DNA of 64,000 nt from Aestuariibacter salexigens DSM 15300 (GCF_000429145.1 NZ_AUBH01000010.1:1-64000); one strand, 5' to 3'. Positions 47,950 through 58,609 are shown, counted from the stretch's first letter. Notes: generated by a model not told the origin, from the letters alone. Numbers and translations are program-made.

Positions 47950-48026
47950 ATCACGGCTATGTGTTTAGACAGCGTTTAGCTGTCTTTTAGCATATGCGAG
48001 ACAGCGTCCGAGCGTACAGCCGTGAT
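47950..48026 (+). promoter_or_regulatory. Structured leader of the nqr operon
   Basis: A 9-bp outer stem ATCACGGCT (47950-47958) / AGCCGTGAT (48018-48026) closes a 59-nt multibranch loop. Inside is the hairpin AGACAGC/GCTGTCT (47967-47985, loop GTTTA) and a second GACAGCGT copy (47999-48006). It begins at the predicted transcript start and ends 34 nt before nqrA, which lacks a good ribosome-binding site. I cannot match it to a known riboswitch. Confidence 0.45.
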
Positions 48027-48059
48027 CTGACTTAGTCTTTAAGAGTAGTGCAATAGCGT

Positions 48060-49400
48060 ATGATAAAAATCAAGAAAGGTCTTGACCTCCCCATAGCGGG
48101 AGCGCCGCAGCAGCAAATCCACGATGGAGCTGCTGTCACCCGTGTTGCCGTTCTCGGTGAAGAGTACGTTGGTATGCGACCTACCATGCATGTTCAGGTA
48201 GAGGACACAGTGAAAAAGGGCCAGATTCTTTTTGAAGACAAAAAGAACCCTGGTGTGAAATTCACTGCGCCTGCTGCCGGAAAAGTAGTTGAGGTAAATC
48301 GTGGTGCCAAACGTGTTCTGCAATCAGTCGTAATTGAAGTGTCAGGTGACGAACAGGTCACCTTCGATAAATTCGATGCTGCTGAGCTGTCATCACTGGA
48401 TCGCGACAAAGTACAACATAACCTCGTTGAGTCTGGTATGTGGGTGGCATTAAGAACCCGCCCTTACAGCAAAGCGCCAGCGCTGGACAGTAAGCCGCAC
48501 AGCATATTTGTGAACGCAATGGATACCAATCCGTTAGCGGCGGACCCTGCGATGATTATTGCCGAGCGTGGTGATGACTTCATCAATGGTCTGAAGGTGC
48601 TGAAACGTCTGACTGATGGCAAACTTTTCGTCTGTAAAGCACCTGACGCAGTGGTTGCGACAGGCGACTCGGGCGCAGAAGTCCACGACTTCGCCGGTCC
48701 ACACCCTGCAGGTTTGGTGGGTACTCATATTCATCATCTGGACCCAGTGGGTGCAACTAAGAAGGTGTGGCACATCGGCGCGCAGGATGTCATTGCGATC
48801 GGCGCGTTGTTCACCACCGGTGAGCTCGATAACCGCCGTGTTATCTCACTTGCAGGCCCTGCGGCCAAAAATCCTCGTCTGTTGCGCACTGTCTTAGGCG
48901 CTAGCATAGAGCAATTGACCGAAGGTGAATTGAAAGACGGCGAAGTGCGTACTGTGTCGGGTTCGGTGTTAAACGGAACCAACGCTCACGGTGTTCATGG
49001 TTATCTGGGACGTTTCCACACCCAGGTATCAGTGCTGCTGGAAGGTCGCGAGAAGAAATTCTTTGGCTGGCTGACACCTGGCTCTGACAAGCACTCGGTG
49101 ACGCGCGCTTATCTGGGACACCTAAGCCCTAAAAAGCTATTTGATATGACCACAACGACCAACGGTTCTGATCGCTCAATGGTGCCAATCGGTAACTATG
49201 AACGCATCATGCCGCTGGATATCCTGCCAACGCTATTGCTGCGAGATATCCTGTCAGGCGACACCGACAGCGCGCAGACCTTAGGGTGTCTGGAGCTGGA
49301 TGAAGAAGATTTGGCGTTGTGCACTTACGTATGTCCTGGCAAATATAACTATGGTCCAGTGCTACGTGAGTGTCTGACCAAGATTGAGCAAGAGGGGTAA
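48060..49400 (+). CDS. nqrA: Na+-translocating NADH:quinone reductase subunit A
   Basis: A 446-residue subunit of Na+-NQR, the respiratory complex that couples NADH oxidation by quinone to sodium export. The N-terminal [16 protein letters not shown] is the family signature. NqrA is a soluble cytoplasmic-face subunit next to NqrB and the quinone site. The gene starts the operon; the ATG at 48060 has no clear Shine-Dalgarno sequence, which fits control through the folded leader. Confidence 0.97.
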   Translation: MIKIKKGLDLPIAGAPQQQIHDGAAVTRVAVLGEEYVGMRPTMHVQVEDTVKKGQILFEDKKNPGVKFTAPAAGKVVEVNRGAKRVLQSVVIEVSGDEQVTFDKFDAAELSSLDRDKVQHNLVESGMWVALRTRPYSKAPALDSKPHSIFVNAMDTNPLAADPAMIIAERGDDFINGLKVLKRLTDGKLFVCKAPDAVVATGDSGAEVHDFAGPHPAGLVGTHIHHLDPVGATKKVWHIGAQDVIAIGALFTTGELDNRRVISLAGPAAKNPRLLRTVLGASIEQLTEGELKDGEVRTVSGSVLNGTNAHGVHGYLGRFHTQVSVLLEGREKKFFGWLTPGSDKHSVTRAYLGHLSPKKLFDMTTTTNGSDRSMVPIGNYERIMPLDILPTLLLRDILSGDTDSAQTLGCLELDEEDLALCTYVCPGKYNYGPVLRECLTKIEQEG

Positions 49401-49404
49401 AATC

Positions 49405-50613
49405 ATGGGCTTAAAAGCGTATCTCGAAAAAATCGAACCTGATTTTGAACCGGGTGGCAAATACGAAAAGTGGTATGCGCTGTATGAAGCAGCGGCAACC
49501 ATTTTTTATACCCCTGGCAAGGTCAACAAATCTACCACCCATGTGAAAGACAGCATCGATCTGAAACGCATCATGATCATGGTGTGGATGGCTACTTTTC
49601 CAGCCATGTTTTACGGTATGTACAACATAGGCGCACAGGCGCACGAAGCGATTCTGGCTGGCGCTGGTACGTTGCCTGACATGTGGCAGGCAGGCCTGTT
49701 TACGGCGTTAGGCGGTCAACTTGGCGTAGAAGGCATTGGCTGGGGCACATTGATGCTTTACGGTGCTTGTTTCTGGTTACCAATCTATGCCACAACGTTC
49801 GTTGTTGGTGGTTTCTGGGAAGTCTTGTTCGCGTCTGTGCGTAAGCACGAGGTAAACGAAGGCTTCTTCGTGACGTCGGTGTTATTTGCACTGACACTGC
49901 CAGCGACTATTCCGTTATGGCAGGTTGCCCTGGGTATTACCTTCGGTGTCGTGATTGCTAAAGAGATCTTTGGTGGCACAGGTCGTAACTTCCTCAACCC
50001 AGCATTGTCTGGACGAGCGTTCCTTTACTTTGCTTACCCTGCGCAAATTTCAGGTGATCAGGTGTGGGTAGCCGCCGATGGTTACTCGGGTGCGACCTGG
50101 CTGAGTCAGGCTGCAGCCGGCAACATGGATTACTCGGACATGACCCTGTGGATGAACTCATTCCTGGGTAACATTCCAGGCTCTGCAGGTGAAGTCTCAA
50201 CGCTAGCCATTCTTATCGGTGGTTTGTTCATTATCTATTTAGGTATCGCGTCGTGGCGAATTGTTGCTGGTGTGATCCTCGGCGTAGCATTCTTCAGTCT
50301 GCTGCTGAATATGATCGGTAGCGATACTAACCCAATGTTTGCTATGCCGTGGTACTGGCACATGGTAATTGGTGGTCTGGCATTTGGTGCCTTCTTTATG
50401 GCAACCGATCCTGTATCTGCGTCATTTACCAATCAAGGCAAGTGGGCTTATGGCTTCCTCATCGGTCTGATGACAGTGATGATTCGTGTGGTCAATCCGG
50501 CGTTCCCGGAGGGCATCATGCTGGCCATCCTGTTCGCGAACCTTTGGGCACCGCTGTTCGATTATTTCGTTGCGCAGAGCAATATTAAGAGGAGGGTCGC
50601 CCGTGTCGGCTAA
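49405..50613 (+). CDS. nqrB: Na+-translocating NADH:quinone reductase subunit B
   Basis: A 402-residue subunit with about ten membrane helices, holding FMN bound covalently to Thr in the SGAT motif ([10 protein letters not shown]) and the ubiquinone site with riboflavin. I chose ATG 49405 behind AGAGGGG; the frame's upstream GTG region is not used. The stop overlaps the nqrC start by 11 nt. Confidence 0.97.
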   Translation: MGLKAYLEKIEPDFEPGGKYEKWYALYEAAATIFYTPGKVNKSTTHVKDSIDLKRIMIMVWMATFPAMFYGMYNIGAQAHEAILAGAGTLPDMWQAGLFTALGGQLGVEGIGWGTLMLYGACFWLPIYATTFVVGGFWEVLFASVRKHEVNEGFFVTSVLFALTLPATIPLWQVALGITFGVVIAKEIFGGTGRNFLNPALSGRAFLYFAYPAQISGDQVWVAADGYSGATWLSQAAAGNMDYSDMTLWMNSFLGNIPGSAGEVSTLAILIGGLFIIYLGIASWRIVAGVILGVAFFSLLLNMIGSDTNPMFAMPWYWHMVIGGLAFGAFFMATDPVSASFTNQGKWAYGFLIGLMTVMIRVVNPAFPEGIMLAILFANLWAPLFDYFVAQSNIKRRVARVG

Positions 50614-51364
50614 GAAGGAAACCCTAGGCAAAACGGTAGGTATCGTCGTTGCGGTATGTTTGGTGTGCTCTATTGTTGTGTCTACAGCGGCCGTTGGCCT
50701 GCGTTCACAGCAAAACGCCAATGCTCTGCTCGATAAACAGACCAATATTCTGCAAGCTGCAGGTATGCTGGATGCGGGTGCTACGCCTAACCAGATCCGC
50801 GAAAAGTACAATACGTTTGTTGAGCAGCGCTTTGTCGACCTGGAATCAGGTCAATATGTTGAACGCGATGCTGACTACGATATGTACAGGGCAGCTCGCG
50901 ATCCGGAGCAGAGCATCAAACCTCAGCCTGACTCTGCAGGCATCCAGCGTCGTGCAAATGTCGCCAGCGTTTATCTCATAAAAGATGATGCTGGTGAAGT
51001 CAGCCGTATTATTTTGCCAGTTCATGGCTCTGGACTGTGGAATCTGATGTACGCCTTCTTGGCAGTAGACTCAGATGGCAATACGGTCAGAGAACTGGTC
51101 TATTACGACCACAAAGAGACTCCCGGGTTAGGTGGCGAAGTGCAGAACCCTCAGTGGCAGGCTCTGTGGGACGGTAAAAAGTTATATGACGATGGCGAAG
51201 TTGCCATCCAGGTAACCAAGAATGCTTCTGCAAGCAATCCTTACACGGTAGATGCCCTGTCTGGTGCGACGCTAACTAGCAATGGTGTGCAAGCAACATT
51301 GGAGTACTGGTTAGGGCAGGAAGGCTTTGGGCCATACCTGCAAAAGCAACCGTGGAAATCGTAA
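50603..51364 (+). CDS. nqrC: Na+-translocating NADH:quinone reductase subunit C
   Basis: A 253-residue subunit with one N-terminal membrane helix and a periplasmic FMN domain. Thr in [10 protein letters not shown] is the covalent FMN site loaded by ApbE. I start at GTG 50603 behind GGAGGG (50591-50596); the long upstream frame overlaps nqrB and has no homology. Confidence 0.97.
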   Translation: MSAKKETLGKTVGIVVAVCLVCSIVVSTAAVGLRSQQNANALLDKQTNILQAAGMLDAGATPNQIREKYNTFVEQRFVDLESGQYVERDADYDMYRAARDPEQSIKPQPDSAGIQRRANVASVYLIKDDAGEVSRIILPVHGSGLWNLMYAFLAVDSDGNTVRELVYYDHKETPGLGGEVQNPQWQALWDGKKLYDDGEVAIQVTKNASASNPYTVDALSGATLTSNGVQATLEYWLGQEGFGPYLQKQPWKS

Positions 51365-51376
51365 AAGGACCAAACA

Positions 51377-52009
51377 ATGGCAGATACTAAAGAAATGAAA
51401 AAGGTGTTGTTTGGTCCGATTCTGGACAGCAACCCGATTGCATTGCATGTATTGGGCATTTGCTCAGCACTTGCGGTAACAACCAAACTGGAAACCGCGT
51501 TGGTAATGTCACTGGCATTAACCTTCGTAGTGTCGTTCTCCAACCTGTTTATCTCGACGATTCGCAATCATATTCCGTCGAGCGTGCGGATCATCATTCA
51601 GATGACCATTATCGCTTCGCTGGTTATCGTGGTAGACCAGGTGTTAAAAGCCTATTCCTACGAAATCTCAAAACAGCTATCTGTTTTCGTGGGTCTGATC
51701 ATTACAAACTGTATCGTAATGGGACGCGCAGAAGCCTATGCGATGAAGAGTCCGCCAATGATGAGCTTCCTGGACGGTATTGGTAATGGTTTAGGGTACT
51801 CATTCGTATTGATCGTTATCGGCACCATCAAAGAACTAGGTGGTTTCGGGACCATCCTTGGATTTGAGATCCTGCCTTTGGTGCAGAACGGTGGCTGGTA
51901 TCAGGGTAACGGCCTGTTAATTTTGCCATTCAGCTCATTCTTCCTGATCGGTGGTTTGATTTGGTATATCCGTACCATTCGCCCTGAGCAAGTAGAGCCT
52001 AAGGAGTAA
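51377..52009 (+). CDS. nqrD: Na+-translocating NADH:quinone reductase subunit D
   Basis: A 210-residue, six-helix membrane subunit, paralogous to NqrE and RnfA/E. With NqrE it makes the sodium-conducting core and coordinates an intramembrane iron centre through conserved Cys (LGICSAL and [12 protein letters not shown]). It has an AAAGGA ribosome-binding site and is 12 bp after nqrC. Confidence 0.96.
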   Translation: MADTKEMKKVLFGPILDSNPIALHVLGICSALAVTTKLETALVMSLALTFVVSFSNLFISTIRNHIPSSVRIIIQMTIIASLVIVVDQVLKAYSYEISKQLSVFVGLIITNCIVMGRAEAYAMKSPPMMSFLDGIGNGLGYSFVLIVIGTIKELGGFGTILGFEILPLVQNGGWYQGNGLLILPFSSFFLIGGLIWYIRTIRPEQVEPKE

Positions 52010-52014
52010 GACAC

Positions 52015-52623
52015 GTGGAACATTTTCTGAATATTTTTGTTCGTTCTGTATTCCTGGAGAATATGGCACTGTTTTACTTCTTTGGTATGTGTACCTTCCT
52101 GGCCGTATCGAAGAAAGTCAAAACAGCGATGGGTCTGGGTGTTGCAGTAATCGTGGTACTGGGTATCTCGGTTCCGGTAAACCAGTTGGTGTATGCCAAC
52201 GTATTAGCACCTGGTGCGCTCGGTTGGGCAGGCTTTCCGGAGTCAGATCTGAGCTTCCTGAGCTTCCTGACGTTTATCGGTGTTATCGCAGCACTGGTAC
52301 AGATTCTGGAAATGACGCTGGATAAGTTTTTCCCGGCACTTTACAACGCATTGGGGATCTTCCTGCCGCTGATTACGGTGAACTGTGCCATCTTTGGTGG
52401 TGTCGCGTTTGCCGTACAGCGTAACTATAACTTCTCCGAGAGTATCTTCTATGGAGTGGGTTCAGGTGTAGGCTGGGCAATAGCAATCGTATTGCTTGCT
52501 GCAGTGCGTGAGAAACTCAAGTATGCAGACATGCCTGATGGCGTACGCGGTTTGGGTTCAGTATTTATGATTGCTGGTTTGATGGCGCTGGGCTTCCAGT
52601 CCTTCTCCGGTGTCGCACTTTAA
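52015..52623 (+). CDS. nqrE: Na+-translocating NADH:quinone reductase subunit E
   Basis: A 202-residue six-helix subunit, partner of NqrD. The Cys residues [10 protein letters not shown] and [13 protein letters not shown] are placed to bind the shared iron centre. Start is GTG 52015, 5 bp after the nqrD stop, with AAGGAG 8 nt upstream. Confidence 0.96.
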   Translation: MEHFLNIFVRSVFLENMALFYFFGMCTFLAVSKKVKTAMGLGVAVIVVLGISVPVNQLVYANVLAPGALGWAGFPESDLSFLSFLTFIGVIAALVQILEMTLDKFFPALYNALGIFLPLITVNCAIFGGVAFAVQRNYNFSESIFYGVGSGVGWAIAIVLLAAVREKLKYADMPDGVRGLGSVFMIAGLMALGFQSFSGVAL

Positions 52624-52648
52624 ATTTGGTTAAGGTAGGAGTTAAAGA

Positions 52649-53875
52649 ATGACTGACATTTACCTTGGCGTAGGCATGTTTATCATCATCGTTTTGGCGC
52701 TGGTGTTTATCATTATGTTTGCCAAGTCAAAACTGGTGCCAAGTGGCGACGTTAAAATCACTATTAACGGTAATCCAGAGAAAGCAATTACGGCATCACC
52801 AGGTGGTAAGTTACTTGGCGCATTGGCTGACTCGGGTATTTTCGTATCCTCTGCGTGCGGTGGAGGCGGCTCATGCGGCCAGTGTCGCGTTGACATCAAA
52901 TCTGGTGGCGGTGAAATCTTGCCAACAGAGCTGGATCACATTACTAAACGTGAAGCGAAGCAGGGTTGTCGCTTATCCTGTCAGGTTGCTATCAAGCAGG
53001 ACATGGATATCGAGCTGCCTGAAGAGGTGTTCGGCATCAAGAAGTGGGATTGCGAAGTTATCTCTAACGATAATAAAGCCACCTTCATTAAAGAACTGAA
53101 GCTGAGAATTCCAGACGGCGAGAGCGTACCGTTCCGTGCCGGTGGTTATATTCAGATTGAGGCACCGCCTCACCATGTGAAGTATAAAGACTTCATTATG
53201 GACGATGAATACAAGCCAGATTGGGAGCGCTTTGGATTCTTTGACATTGAGTCAAAAGTGGATGAAGAAACCATCCGAGCCTATTCAATGGCAAACTATC
53301 CGGAAGAAGAAGGCATCATCATGCTCAACGTGCGGATCGCAACGCCTCCGCCAAATAACCTGAGCCTGCCAGCCGGTAAGATGTCTTCATACATCTGGAG
53401 CCTGAAAGAAGGTGACAAGGTGACGATCTCTGGTCCGTTTGGTGAATTTTTCGCGAAAGATACCGATGCCGAGATGGTTTTCGTTGGTGGTGGTGCAGGT
53501 ATGGCGCCTATGCGTTCACACATCTTCGACCAGCTCCGTCGTATCAAAACCGATCGTAAGATCACCTTCTGGTACGGTGCCCGTTCACTGCGTGAAATGT
53601 TCTACGAAGAAGACTTCAACGAACTGCAGGAAGAGAATGAAAACTTCAACTGGTACGTCGCGCTTTCTGATCCTCAGCCAGAGGATAACTGGGAAGGCTA
53701 CACAGGGTTTATTCACCAGGTACTGCTAGAGAACTACCTGAAAGATCACCCGGCACCAGAAGACTGTGAGTTCTACATGTGTGGACCACCGATGATGAAT
53801 GCCGCGGTTATCAATATGCTCAAGGATTTGGGTGTAGAAGATGACAATATTATGCTGGATGATTTCGGCGGCTAA
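52649..53875 (+). CDS. nqrF: Na+-translocating NADH:quinone reductase subunit F
   Basis: A 408-residue NADH-oxidising subunit: one N-terminal helix, a 2Fe-2S ferredoxin domain ([11 protein letters not shown] and the distant Cys in GCRLSC), an FAD-binding domain (RAYSMANYP) and an NADH-binding domain ([21 protein letters not shown]). AGGAG precedes the ATG. It is followed by a long inverted repeat and a terminator before apbE. Confidence 0.97.
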   Translation: MTDIYLGVGMFIIIVLALVFIIMFAKSKLVPSGDVKITINGNPEKAITASPGGKLLGALADSGIFVSSACGGGGSCGQCRVDIKSGGGEILPTELDHITKREAKQGCRLSCQVAIKQDMDIELPEEVFGIKKWDCEVISNDNKATFIKELKLRIPDGESVPFRAGGYIQIEAPPHHVKYKDFIMDDEYKPDWERFGFFDIESKVDEETIRAYSMANYPEEEGIIMLNVRIATPPPNNLSLPAGKMSSYIWSLKEGDKVTISGPFGEFFAKDTDAEMVFVGGGAGMAPMRSHIFDQLRRIKTDRKITFWYGARSLREMFYEEDFNELQEENENFNWYVALSDPQPEDNWEGYTGFIHQVLLENYLKDHPAPEDCEFYMCGPPMMNAAVINMLKDLGVEDDNIMLDDFGG

Positions 53876-53889
53876 TTTTTAGGGTCTCT

Positions 53890-53986
53890 TTGGCCCGCTG
53901 GCGGCGTTATAATGTGTGTTTAAGTGCTCATGTACTGCTTGTACACTCCGCGCTTAAACACACGTAAAGCCTTGTCAGCGAGCCAA
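53890..53986. repeat. Long imperfect inverted repeat between nqrF and apbE
   Basis: The arms 53890-53924 and 53953-53986 pair imperfectly over about 35 bp, including the perfect 11-bp GTGTGTTTAAG (53914-53924) / CTTAAACACAC (53953-53963). An inner hairpin TGTAC/GTACA sits at 53931-53945. It could be a small non-coding repeat of MITE type; no target duplication is clear. Confidence 0.55.
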
Positions 53987-54020
53987 CTAACCACTTAGAA
54001 ATATACGTAACCAGATTTTC

Positions 54021-54044
54021 AAAAAGGGCTTCGGCCCTTTTTTT
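54021..54044 (+). terminator. Terminator after nqrF
   Basis: AAAAAGGGC, loop TTCG, GCCC and an uninterrupted T-tract. It separates the structural nqr genes from apbE. Confidence 0.9.
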
Positions 54045-54061
54045 GTAGGTGATGAAAGAGA

Positions 54062-55087
54062 GTGAATGTGAAGCGATTTTGGCAATATGTAACCGTGAGT
54101 GTGGTCTTTTTCGTGCTGGTTGGCTGCGTGCCACAGCCTGCAGGGGAGCTGCATCTGACAGGCCGAACGATGGGCACGACCTACAATGTTAAGGTTAATC
54201 CGGCTGGAACCATTGACCCGCAGGCGTTGCAGGCTGAAATCGATGCATTGCTGGTGCATATCAATGATCTGATGTCGACCTATCAGGCAGATTCCGAGCT
54301 CTCACGATTTAATCAGCACCAAAGCTCTGATCCCTTTCCGCTATCTGCGCAGACGCTCGACGTGATGCGCGAGGCTATCCGCTTAGGAGAGTTAAGCGAA
54401 GGCGCATTGGATGTCACCATCGGACCGTTAGTTAATCTGTGGGGCTTTGGTCCGCAAGGACGGCCTAAACGGGTGCCAACGGCAGTCGAGATAGATAACG
54501 CGATGGCCAGGACCGGATTACATGCACTTGAGCTTGGTCCGGAAAGCGCTGTGAAGCATATTCCTTCGCTGTATGTCGATTTGTCGACTATCGCCAAGGG
54601 CTACGCTGTAGATGAGATTGCAGAACTGCTTGAGTCCCGCGGAGAGAACAATTATCTGGTTGAGATTGGTGGCGAAATGCGTTTGTCAGGCATCAAAACT
54701 AACGGAGACGATTGGCGCATTGCCATTGAAAAGCCCGTGACGAACGAAAGAGCGATTCAGAGAGTGGTCACGGTCGGTAACAACGCCATTGCGACGTCAG
54801 GGGATTATCGCAATTACTATGAAGAAGACGGTGTGCGTTATTCACATCTTATAGATCCGCAAAGCGGGCAGCCTATTCAACACAACCTGGTTGCGGTGAC
54901 CGTCGTGCACCCGTCTTCGATGACGGCTGATGGATTGGCGACAGCATTTATAGTGATGGGGAAAGAGAAAGCGATGCAGATCGCGCAGCAAAATAACCTG
55001 GCAATATTGCTGATTACCCGCGAAAACGATGACTTTAAAGAGTATACTAGCGACGCATTCACGCGCACGGTTAACGTATTAAATTAG
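54062..55087 (+). CDS. apbE: FAD:protein FMN transferase ApbE
   Basis: A 341-residue lipoprotein (lipobox LVGC) that transfers FMN from FAD to threonine residues of NqrB and NqrC in the periplasm. Motifs include TGRTMGTTYNVKV, STYQADSELSRFN, DLSTIAKGYAVD and HLIDPQSGQP. Start is GTG 54062; GTG 54068 is an alternative with better spacing to GAAAGAGA. It is 10 bp before nqrM, forming a maturation unit. Confidence 0.95.
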   Translation: MNVKRFWQYVTVSVVFFVLVGCVPQPAGELHLTGRTMGTTYNVKVNPAGTIDPQALQAEIDALLVHINDLMSTYQADSELSRFNQHQSSDPFPLSAQTLDVMREAIRLGELSEGALDVTIGPLVNLWGFGPQGRPKRVPTAVEIDNAMARTGLHALELGPESAVKHIPSLYVDLSTIAKGYAVDEIAELLESRGENNYLVEIGGEMRLSGIKTNGDDWRIAIEKPVTNERAIQRVVTVGNNAIATSGDYRNYYEEDGVRYSHLIDPQSGQPIQHNLVAVTVVHPSSMTADGLATAFIVMGKEKAMQIAQQNNLAILLITRENDDFKEYTSDAFTRTVNVLN

Positions 55088-55097
55088 GTGATAAACG

Positions 55098-55331
55098 GTG
55101 GAAACGTTTTTACTGGCATTTTTATTTTTCCTGGTCATGGTCGCAGCCATGGCGGTGGGCTATCTGGTGCAGCGCAAAACCATTTCTGGCAGCTGCGGCG
55201 GTCTGGGCGCATTAGGCATTGAAAAAGCCTGTGATTGTCCTGAACCTTGTGACCGTAAAAAAGCTCGTTTGGAACGGGAGCAGGCGAGACAAGAAAAGTT
55301 GAAGGAGTGGCAGCAGGACAGGATCCTGTAG
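55098..55331 (+). CDS. nqrM: NqrM, Na+-NQR maturation factor
   Basis: A 77-residue protein: one membrane helix, then a cysteine-rich segment CGGLGALGIEKACDCPEPC with four Cys, and a charged helical tail. NqrM is needed to deliver iron to the NqrD/E centre. Start is GTG 55098. Its stop is immediately followed by the stop of the opposite-strand gene, with no spacing. Confidence 0.94.
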   Translation: METFLLAFLFFLVMVAAMAVGYLVQRKTISGSCGGLGALGIEKACDCPEPCDRKKARLEREQARQEKLKEWQQDRIL

Positions 55332-55787
55332 TTACTCTTTGTCGGATTTCACGGTGCGGGGCTCAAAGGCCCCCATTTCCTTACTCAAACGGGAAATTCT
55401 GTCTACAATCTGCGACTGTCTTTCCTGAAGTGTGCTCAGCATATCCGATAAACGGATGATGCGGTGGGCTAGATGCTTCGAACGTTCGTCGGCCTCCAGA
55501 CCTTCACCACTCACAATGGCACTGGCCTGTTCCAGACTGTCATTGAAGTGCATCTCATTACTCACCACATGCTCGCTCTTCTGAGGGTTGAGCTTGCCTC
55601 TCGGCACACGACTGGCTTCATCGATCTCTTTGAGTTTCAGACAAAATCGTGGGAGGTTCTCACGTTCGACGGGTAGGTTTACAGAAGAGCATTCTGTAAA
55701 AATAGCATCAACGTCATCGTATTGATGTCGCCTGATAATATTTTTGACTTGCTCCACCTGAAGCTGCTTTTTATTGAGAACCTGCAT
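55332..55787 (-). CDS. Hypothetical protein, coiled-coil
   Basis: A 151-residue soluble protein I cannot name. It starts KKQLQVEQVKNIIRRHQYDD and has long amphipathic helices, the last (LSDMLSTLQERQSQIVDRISRLSKEM) likely a coiled coil. No enzyme motif is seen. It ends exactly where nqrM ends on the other strand, with no room for a terminator, so the two 3' ends may affect each other. Confidence 0.68.
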   Translation of the reverse strand: MQVLNKKQLQVEQVKNIIRRHQYDDVDAIFTECSSVNLPVERENLPRFCLKLKEIDEASRVPRGKLNPQKSEHVVSNEMHFNDSLEQASAIVSGEGLEADERSKHLAHRIIRLSDMLSTLQERQSQIVDRISRLSKEMGAFEPRTVKSDKE

Positions 55788-55913
55788 AATCGGTCCAGTG
55801 TCTCTAACTCGCTTAAGCTAACAGAAATTTAACAAAGTGCAAAATAAACACGCGTTTTAAGGAGTGACAGGCCGCTTCATTGCTTGATTTATTGAACGAT
55901 AGGGATAAGATAA

Positions 55914-55929
55914 CTGTATCTTTACACAG
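55914..55929 (+). promoter_or_regulatory. LexA (SOS) box of dinB
   Basis: CTGT-ATCTTTAC-ACAG fits the CTGT-N8-ACAG LexA consensus exactly and lies 12 bp before the dinB ATG, overlapping the likely promoter. This predicts SOS repression by LexA. Confidence 0.85.
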
Positions 55930-55940
55930 TATTCTGTCAC

Positions 55941-57017
55941 ATGGCCCGTAAATTCATCCATATTGACATGGACTGCTTCTATGCCGCTGTGGAAATGCGA
56001 GACAATCCTGCCTATCGGAATGTGCCTATCGCTATTGGTGGACGGTCCGAATATAGGGGGGTGGTGTCCACCTGTAACTATATCGCACGGAAGTACGGTG
56101 TTCGCTCTGCGATGCCGACGGCTCATGCAAAAAGACTGTGTCCTGAGTTAGTGTTGGTACCAGGACGAATGCCAGTCTATGCAGACATTTCTAAGCAAAT
56201 TCGGGGTATATTTGCACGCTATACCGACAAAATCGAACCCCTTTCTCTAGATGAAGCCTATCTGGACGTTTCAGACAGCGACATGATGCATGGTAGTGCC
56301 ACGCTGATCGCAAACGATATCCGTAAAGCGATTTTCAATGAGACCGGTCTTACAGCTTCTGCGGGTGTAGCACCCTGTAAATTTGTCGCAAAAATTGCCA
56401 GCGATGAAAATAAACCTAATGGCTTGTGCGTGGTTTCCCCACAGCACCTTGATGAATTTGTACGTGAGCTTCCTCTTGGCAAGATCCCCGGCGTTGGGAA
56501 AGTGACGCTGCAGAAGCTTAATCATCTTGGCTTATTTACCTGTGACGACGTACGTCGCTACCCATTCGATCAACTAGTGAAGCGTTTTGGTAAGTTCGGT
56601 CCGGTCATCTGGGACCGCAGCCATGCTATAGACCCACGCTCATTAAACCTTACCCGAGAGCGTAAGTCGGTAGGGGTAGAGCGAACGCTATCGCAAGACA
56701 TTCAAACACCTGATGAATGCCTCAGTATGATTGACTCATTGTTTCCCAAACTTCAGGAGCGGCTACGCAAAGCCTCGCCATCGCAGCGTATCCACACTCA
56801 GGGGATAAAGTTAAAGTTTAGCGACTTTCAGTTGACCACTGTTGAGCACCGGTTCCCATTGCTGGATAAGCACTACTTCCAGCAGCTACTAGACGAGGCG
56901 ATGGCCCGTCGTAACAACAGAGGTATTCGTCTGATTGGGCTACATGTAGGGTTGCCAACCCAGCGTGACACCGAACAACTGTCACTTCCTTTTCCAGAGC
57001 TTGAGTCAAGCTGCTAA
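55941..57017 (+). CDS. dinB: DNA polymerase IV
   Basis: A 358-residue Y-family translesion polymerase. Catalytic acids are in IDMDCFYAAVE and PLSLDEAYLDV; the steric and fingers motifs YIARKYGVRSAMP follow, then helix-hairpin-helix GKIPGVGKVT and a little-finger domain. The C-terminal LSLPF (QLSLPFPELES) is the clamp-binding motif. Length is close to the E. coli enzyme (351). An SOS box precedes it. Confidence 0.96.
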   Translation: MARKFIHIDMDCFYAAVEMRDNPAYRNVPIAIGGRSEYRGVVSTCNYIARKYGVRSAMPTAHAKRLCPELVLVPGRMPVYADISKQIRGIFARYTDKIEPLSLDEAYLDVSDSDMMHGSATLIANDIRKAIFNETGLTASAGVAPCKFVAKIASDENKPNGLCVVSPQHLDEFVRELPLGKIPGVGKVTLQKLNHLGLFTCDDVRRYPFDQLVKRFGKFGPVIWDRSHAIDPRSLNLTRERKSVGVERTLSQDIQTPDECLSMIDSLFPKLQERLRKASPSQRIHTQGIKLKFSDFQLTTVEHRFPLLDKHYFQQLLDEAMARRNNRGIRLIGLHVGLPTQRDTEQLSLPFPELESSC

Positions 57018-57061
57018 ACGTGGGCACAATACACAACACTTAAAACAATAACGAGACAGTT

Positions 57062-58609
57062 ATGTCATACCCTATACCTACACATTACGCATCATTAGAT
57101 GTTGCCTTACAGGATGATGCCTGGGATGCGCTGATTGTGATCAGCGACAGCGACACCGGTATTCATCCTCAACTGGATACGCTGTTTGCCGACTATCAGG
57201 CCGTAGATGCACGCTTTAATCAGCACACCTTACTGCTTGCGGCCCCTTCACTATCATGTAAACGGATTATTCACGCGCCCTGCGGCGATCTTAGCAACGA
57301 CGTGGACGATGTACGTCGCATCTATGATGCCGCCCGTGACGGTGCCGATATGGCCAAACAGGCCGGGGCAACCCGCATCCTGATTATGACGTCGGTCAAT
57401 AATAGCGATGATGCCTATATGTACGCCGACGAAGTGGCTTATTTAGGCGCCTGTCAGGCGCTTTGGCAGCCGCTGGAAGCAAGAGAAGTTATTGGCGAAG
57501 AAAAAACCGAGCCAGTGGTTGCGATAGGGCTTATCAGCGAGAGAAATGTAGATACGGACTGGCTGAGTGCGCTTGAGGCCGGGCGCAGGGTAGCCCGTGA
57601 TTTATGCGGCACTGAGCCTGAACGAATGGCGCCGCCTGGATTTGCTGATTATTGTGCAACCGCGTTTGCCGGCAGTGCGGTCAGTGTTGAAATTATCGAG
57701 GACAATCAGACTATCCTGAATGATTATCCGCTGCTGCATGCAGTTGCCCGCGCCTCGGTGCCGGTTAAGCGTCACAATGCCAGGGTTATCAAGCTTGAAT
57801 ATTGTGGTGAGGGTGAGGTTGAACGCACGCTGTTTTTCGCTGGTAAGGGCATTACCTTTGATACCGGTGGGGCCGACCTGAAAGTCGGCGGACACATGGC
57901 CGGAATGAGTCGTGATAAAGGTGGCGCTGCTGCCGTGGCCGGTCTGATGAAGACCCTGGCTGAGTATCAGCCGAAGGGGATCCGTGTGGTGGCTATGCTC
58001 GGAGCGGTTCGCAACAGCATTGGTTCAGAAGCTTTTGTGCCAGATGAAATCATTACTGGACATGCTGGGCAGCGAGTACGAATTGGTAATACCGACGCCG
58101 AGGGCAGGCTGGTACTGGCTGATCTGCTATCGCATTTGCGGGAAGAGGCGGTAAATGCGGTTAATCCGGAAATCTTTTCCGTTGCGACGTTAACCGGTCA
58201 CGCGGCGATTGCCTTTGGTCCGTACACGGCACTGGTCGAGAATGGGCCGGCGTTATCTCGTGATACGGCCACGCACCTGGTTGCCGCTGGTGAAAAATGG
58301 GCGGACCCGGCTGAGCAGTCACGCTCCAGAAGAGAAGATTTTGATTTTGTGAAGCCTCGCACTCAGGCCGATGACGTGTTGTCATCAAACAATGCGCCAT
58401 CGGTAGGTACTGTGCGCGGCCATCAGTTCCCGATGGCATTTTTAGCCATCGCGTCAGGACTAGACCAACACGGCAATAACTCGGACAAGCCTCTGCCTTA
58501 TACCCATGTGGACATTGCCGGCAGTGGCGTTGAAAAAGGAGACTGGCAACACGGCAAGCCTACTGCTGCTCCTGTTGTGGCATTCGCTGCACGCTATTTT
58601 TTACGATAA
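57062..58609 (+). CDS. M17-family leucyl aminopeptidase
   Basis: A 515-residue cytoplasmic aminopeptidase with two metals. Ligands and catalytic residues appear in order: Lys and Asp in AGKGITFDTGG, Asp in MSRDKGGAAA, then Asp, Glu and Arg in NTDAEGRLVLADLL. N-terminal region (~1-180) is variable, as in the family. It differs enough from PepA that I give no symbol. It is followed within 7 bp by the MFS gene. Confidence 0.92.
   Translation: MSYPIPTHYASLDVALQDDAWDALIVISDSDTGIHPQLDTLFADYQAVDARFNQHTLLLAAPSLSCKRIIHAPCGDLSNDVDDVRRIYDAARDGADMAKQAGATRILIMTSVNNSDDAYMYADEVAYLGACQALWQPLEAREVIGEEKTEPVVAIGLISERNVDTDWLSALEAGRRVARDLCGTEPERMAPPGFADYCATAFAGSAVSVEIIEDNQTILNDYPLLHAVARASVPVKRHNARVIKLEYCGEGEVERTLFFAGKGITFDTGGADLKVGGHMAGMSRDKGGAAAVAGLMKTLAEYQPKGIRVVAMLGAVRNSIGSEAFVPDEIITGHAGQRVRIGNTDAEGRLVLADLLSHLREEAVNAVNPEIFSVATLTGHAAIAFGPYTALVENGPALSRDTATHLVAAGEKWADPAEQSRSRREDFDFVKPRTQADDVLSSNNAPSVGTVRGHQFPMAFLAIASGLDQHGNNSDKPLPYTHVDIAGSGVEKGDWQHGKPTAAPVVAFAARYFLR

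Noticed and set aside
50486-50602. nqrC extended upstream into nqrB
   Set aside because: The extra 39 codons overlap nqrB out of frame and GTG 50603 has GGAGGG and fits the family.
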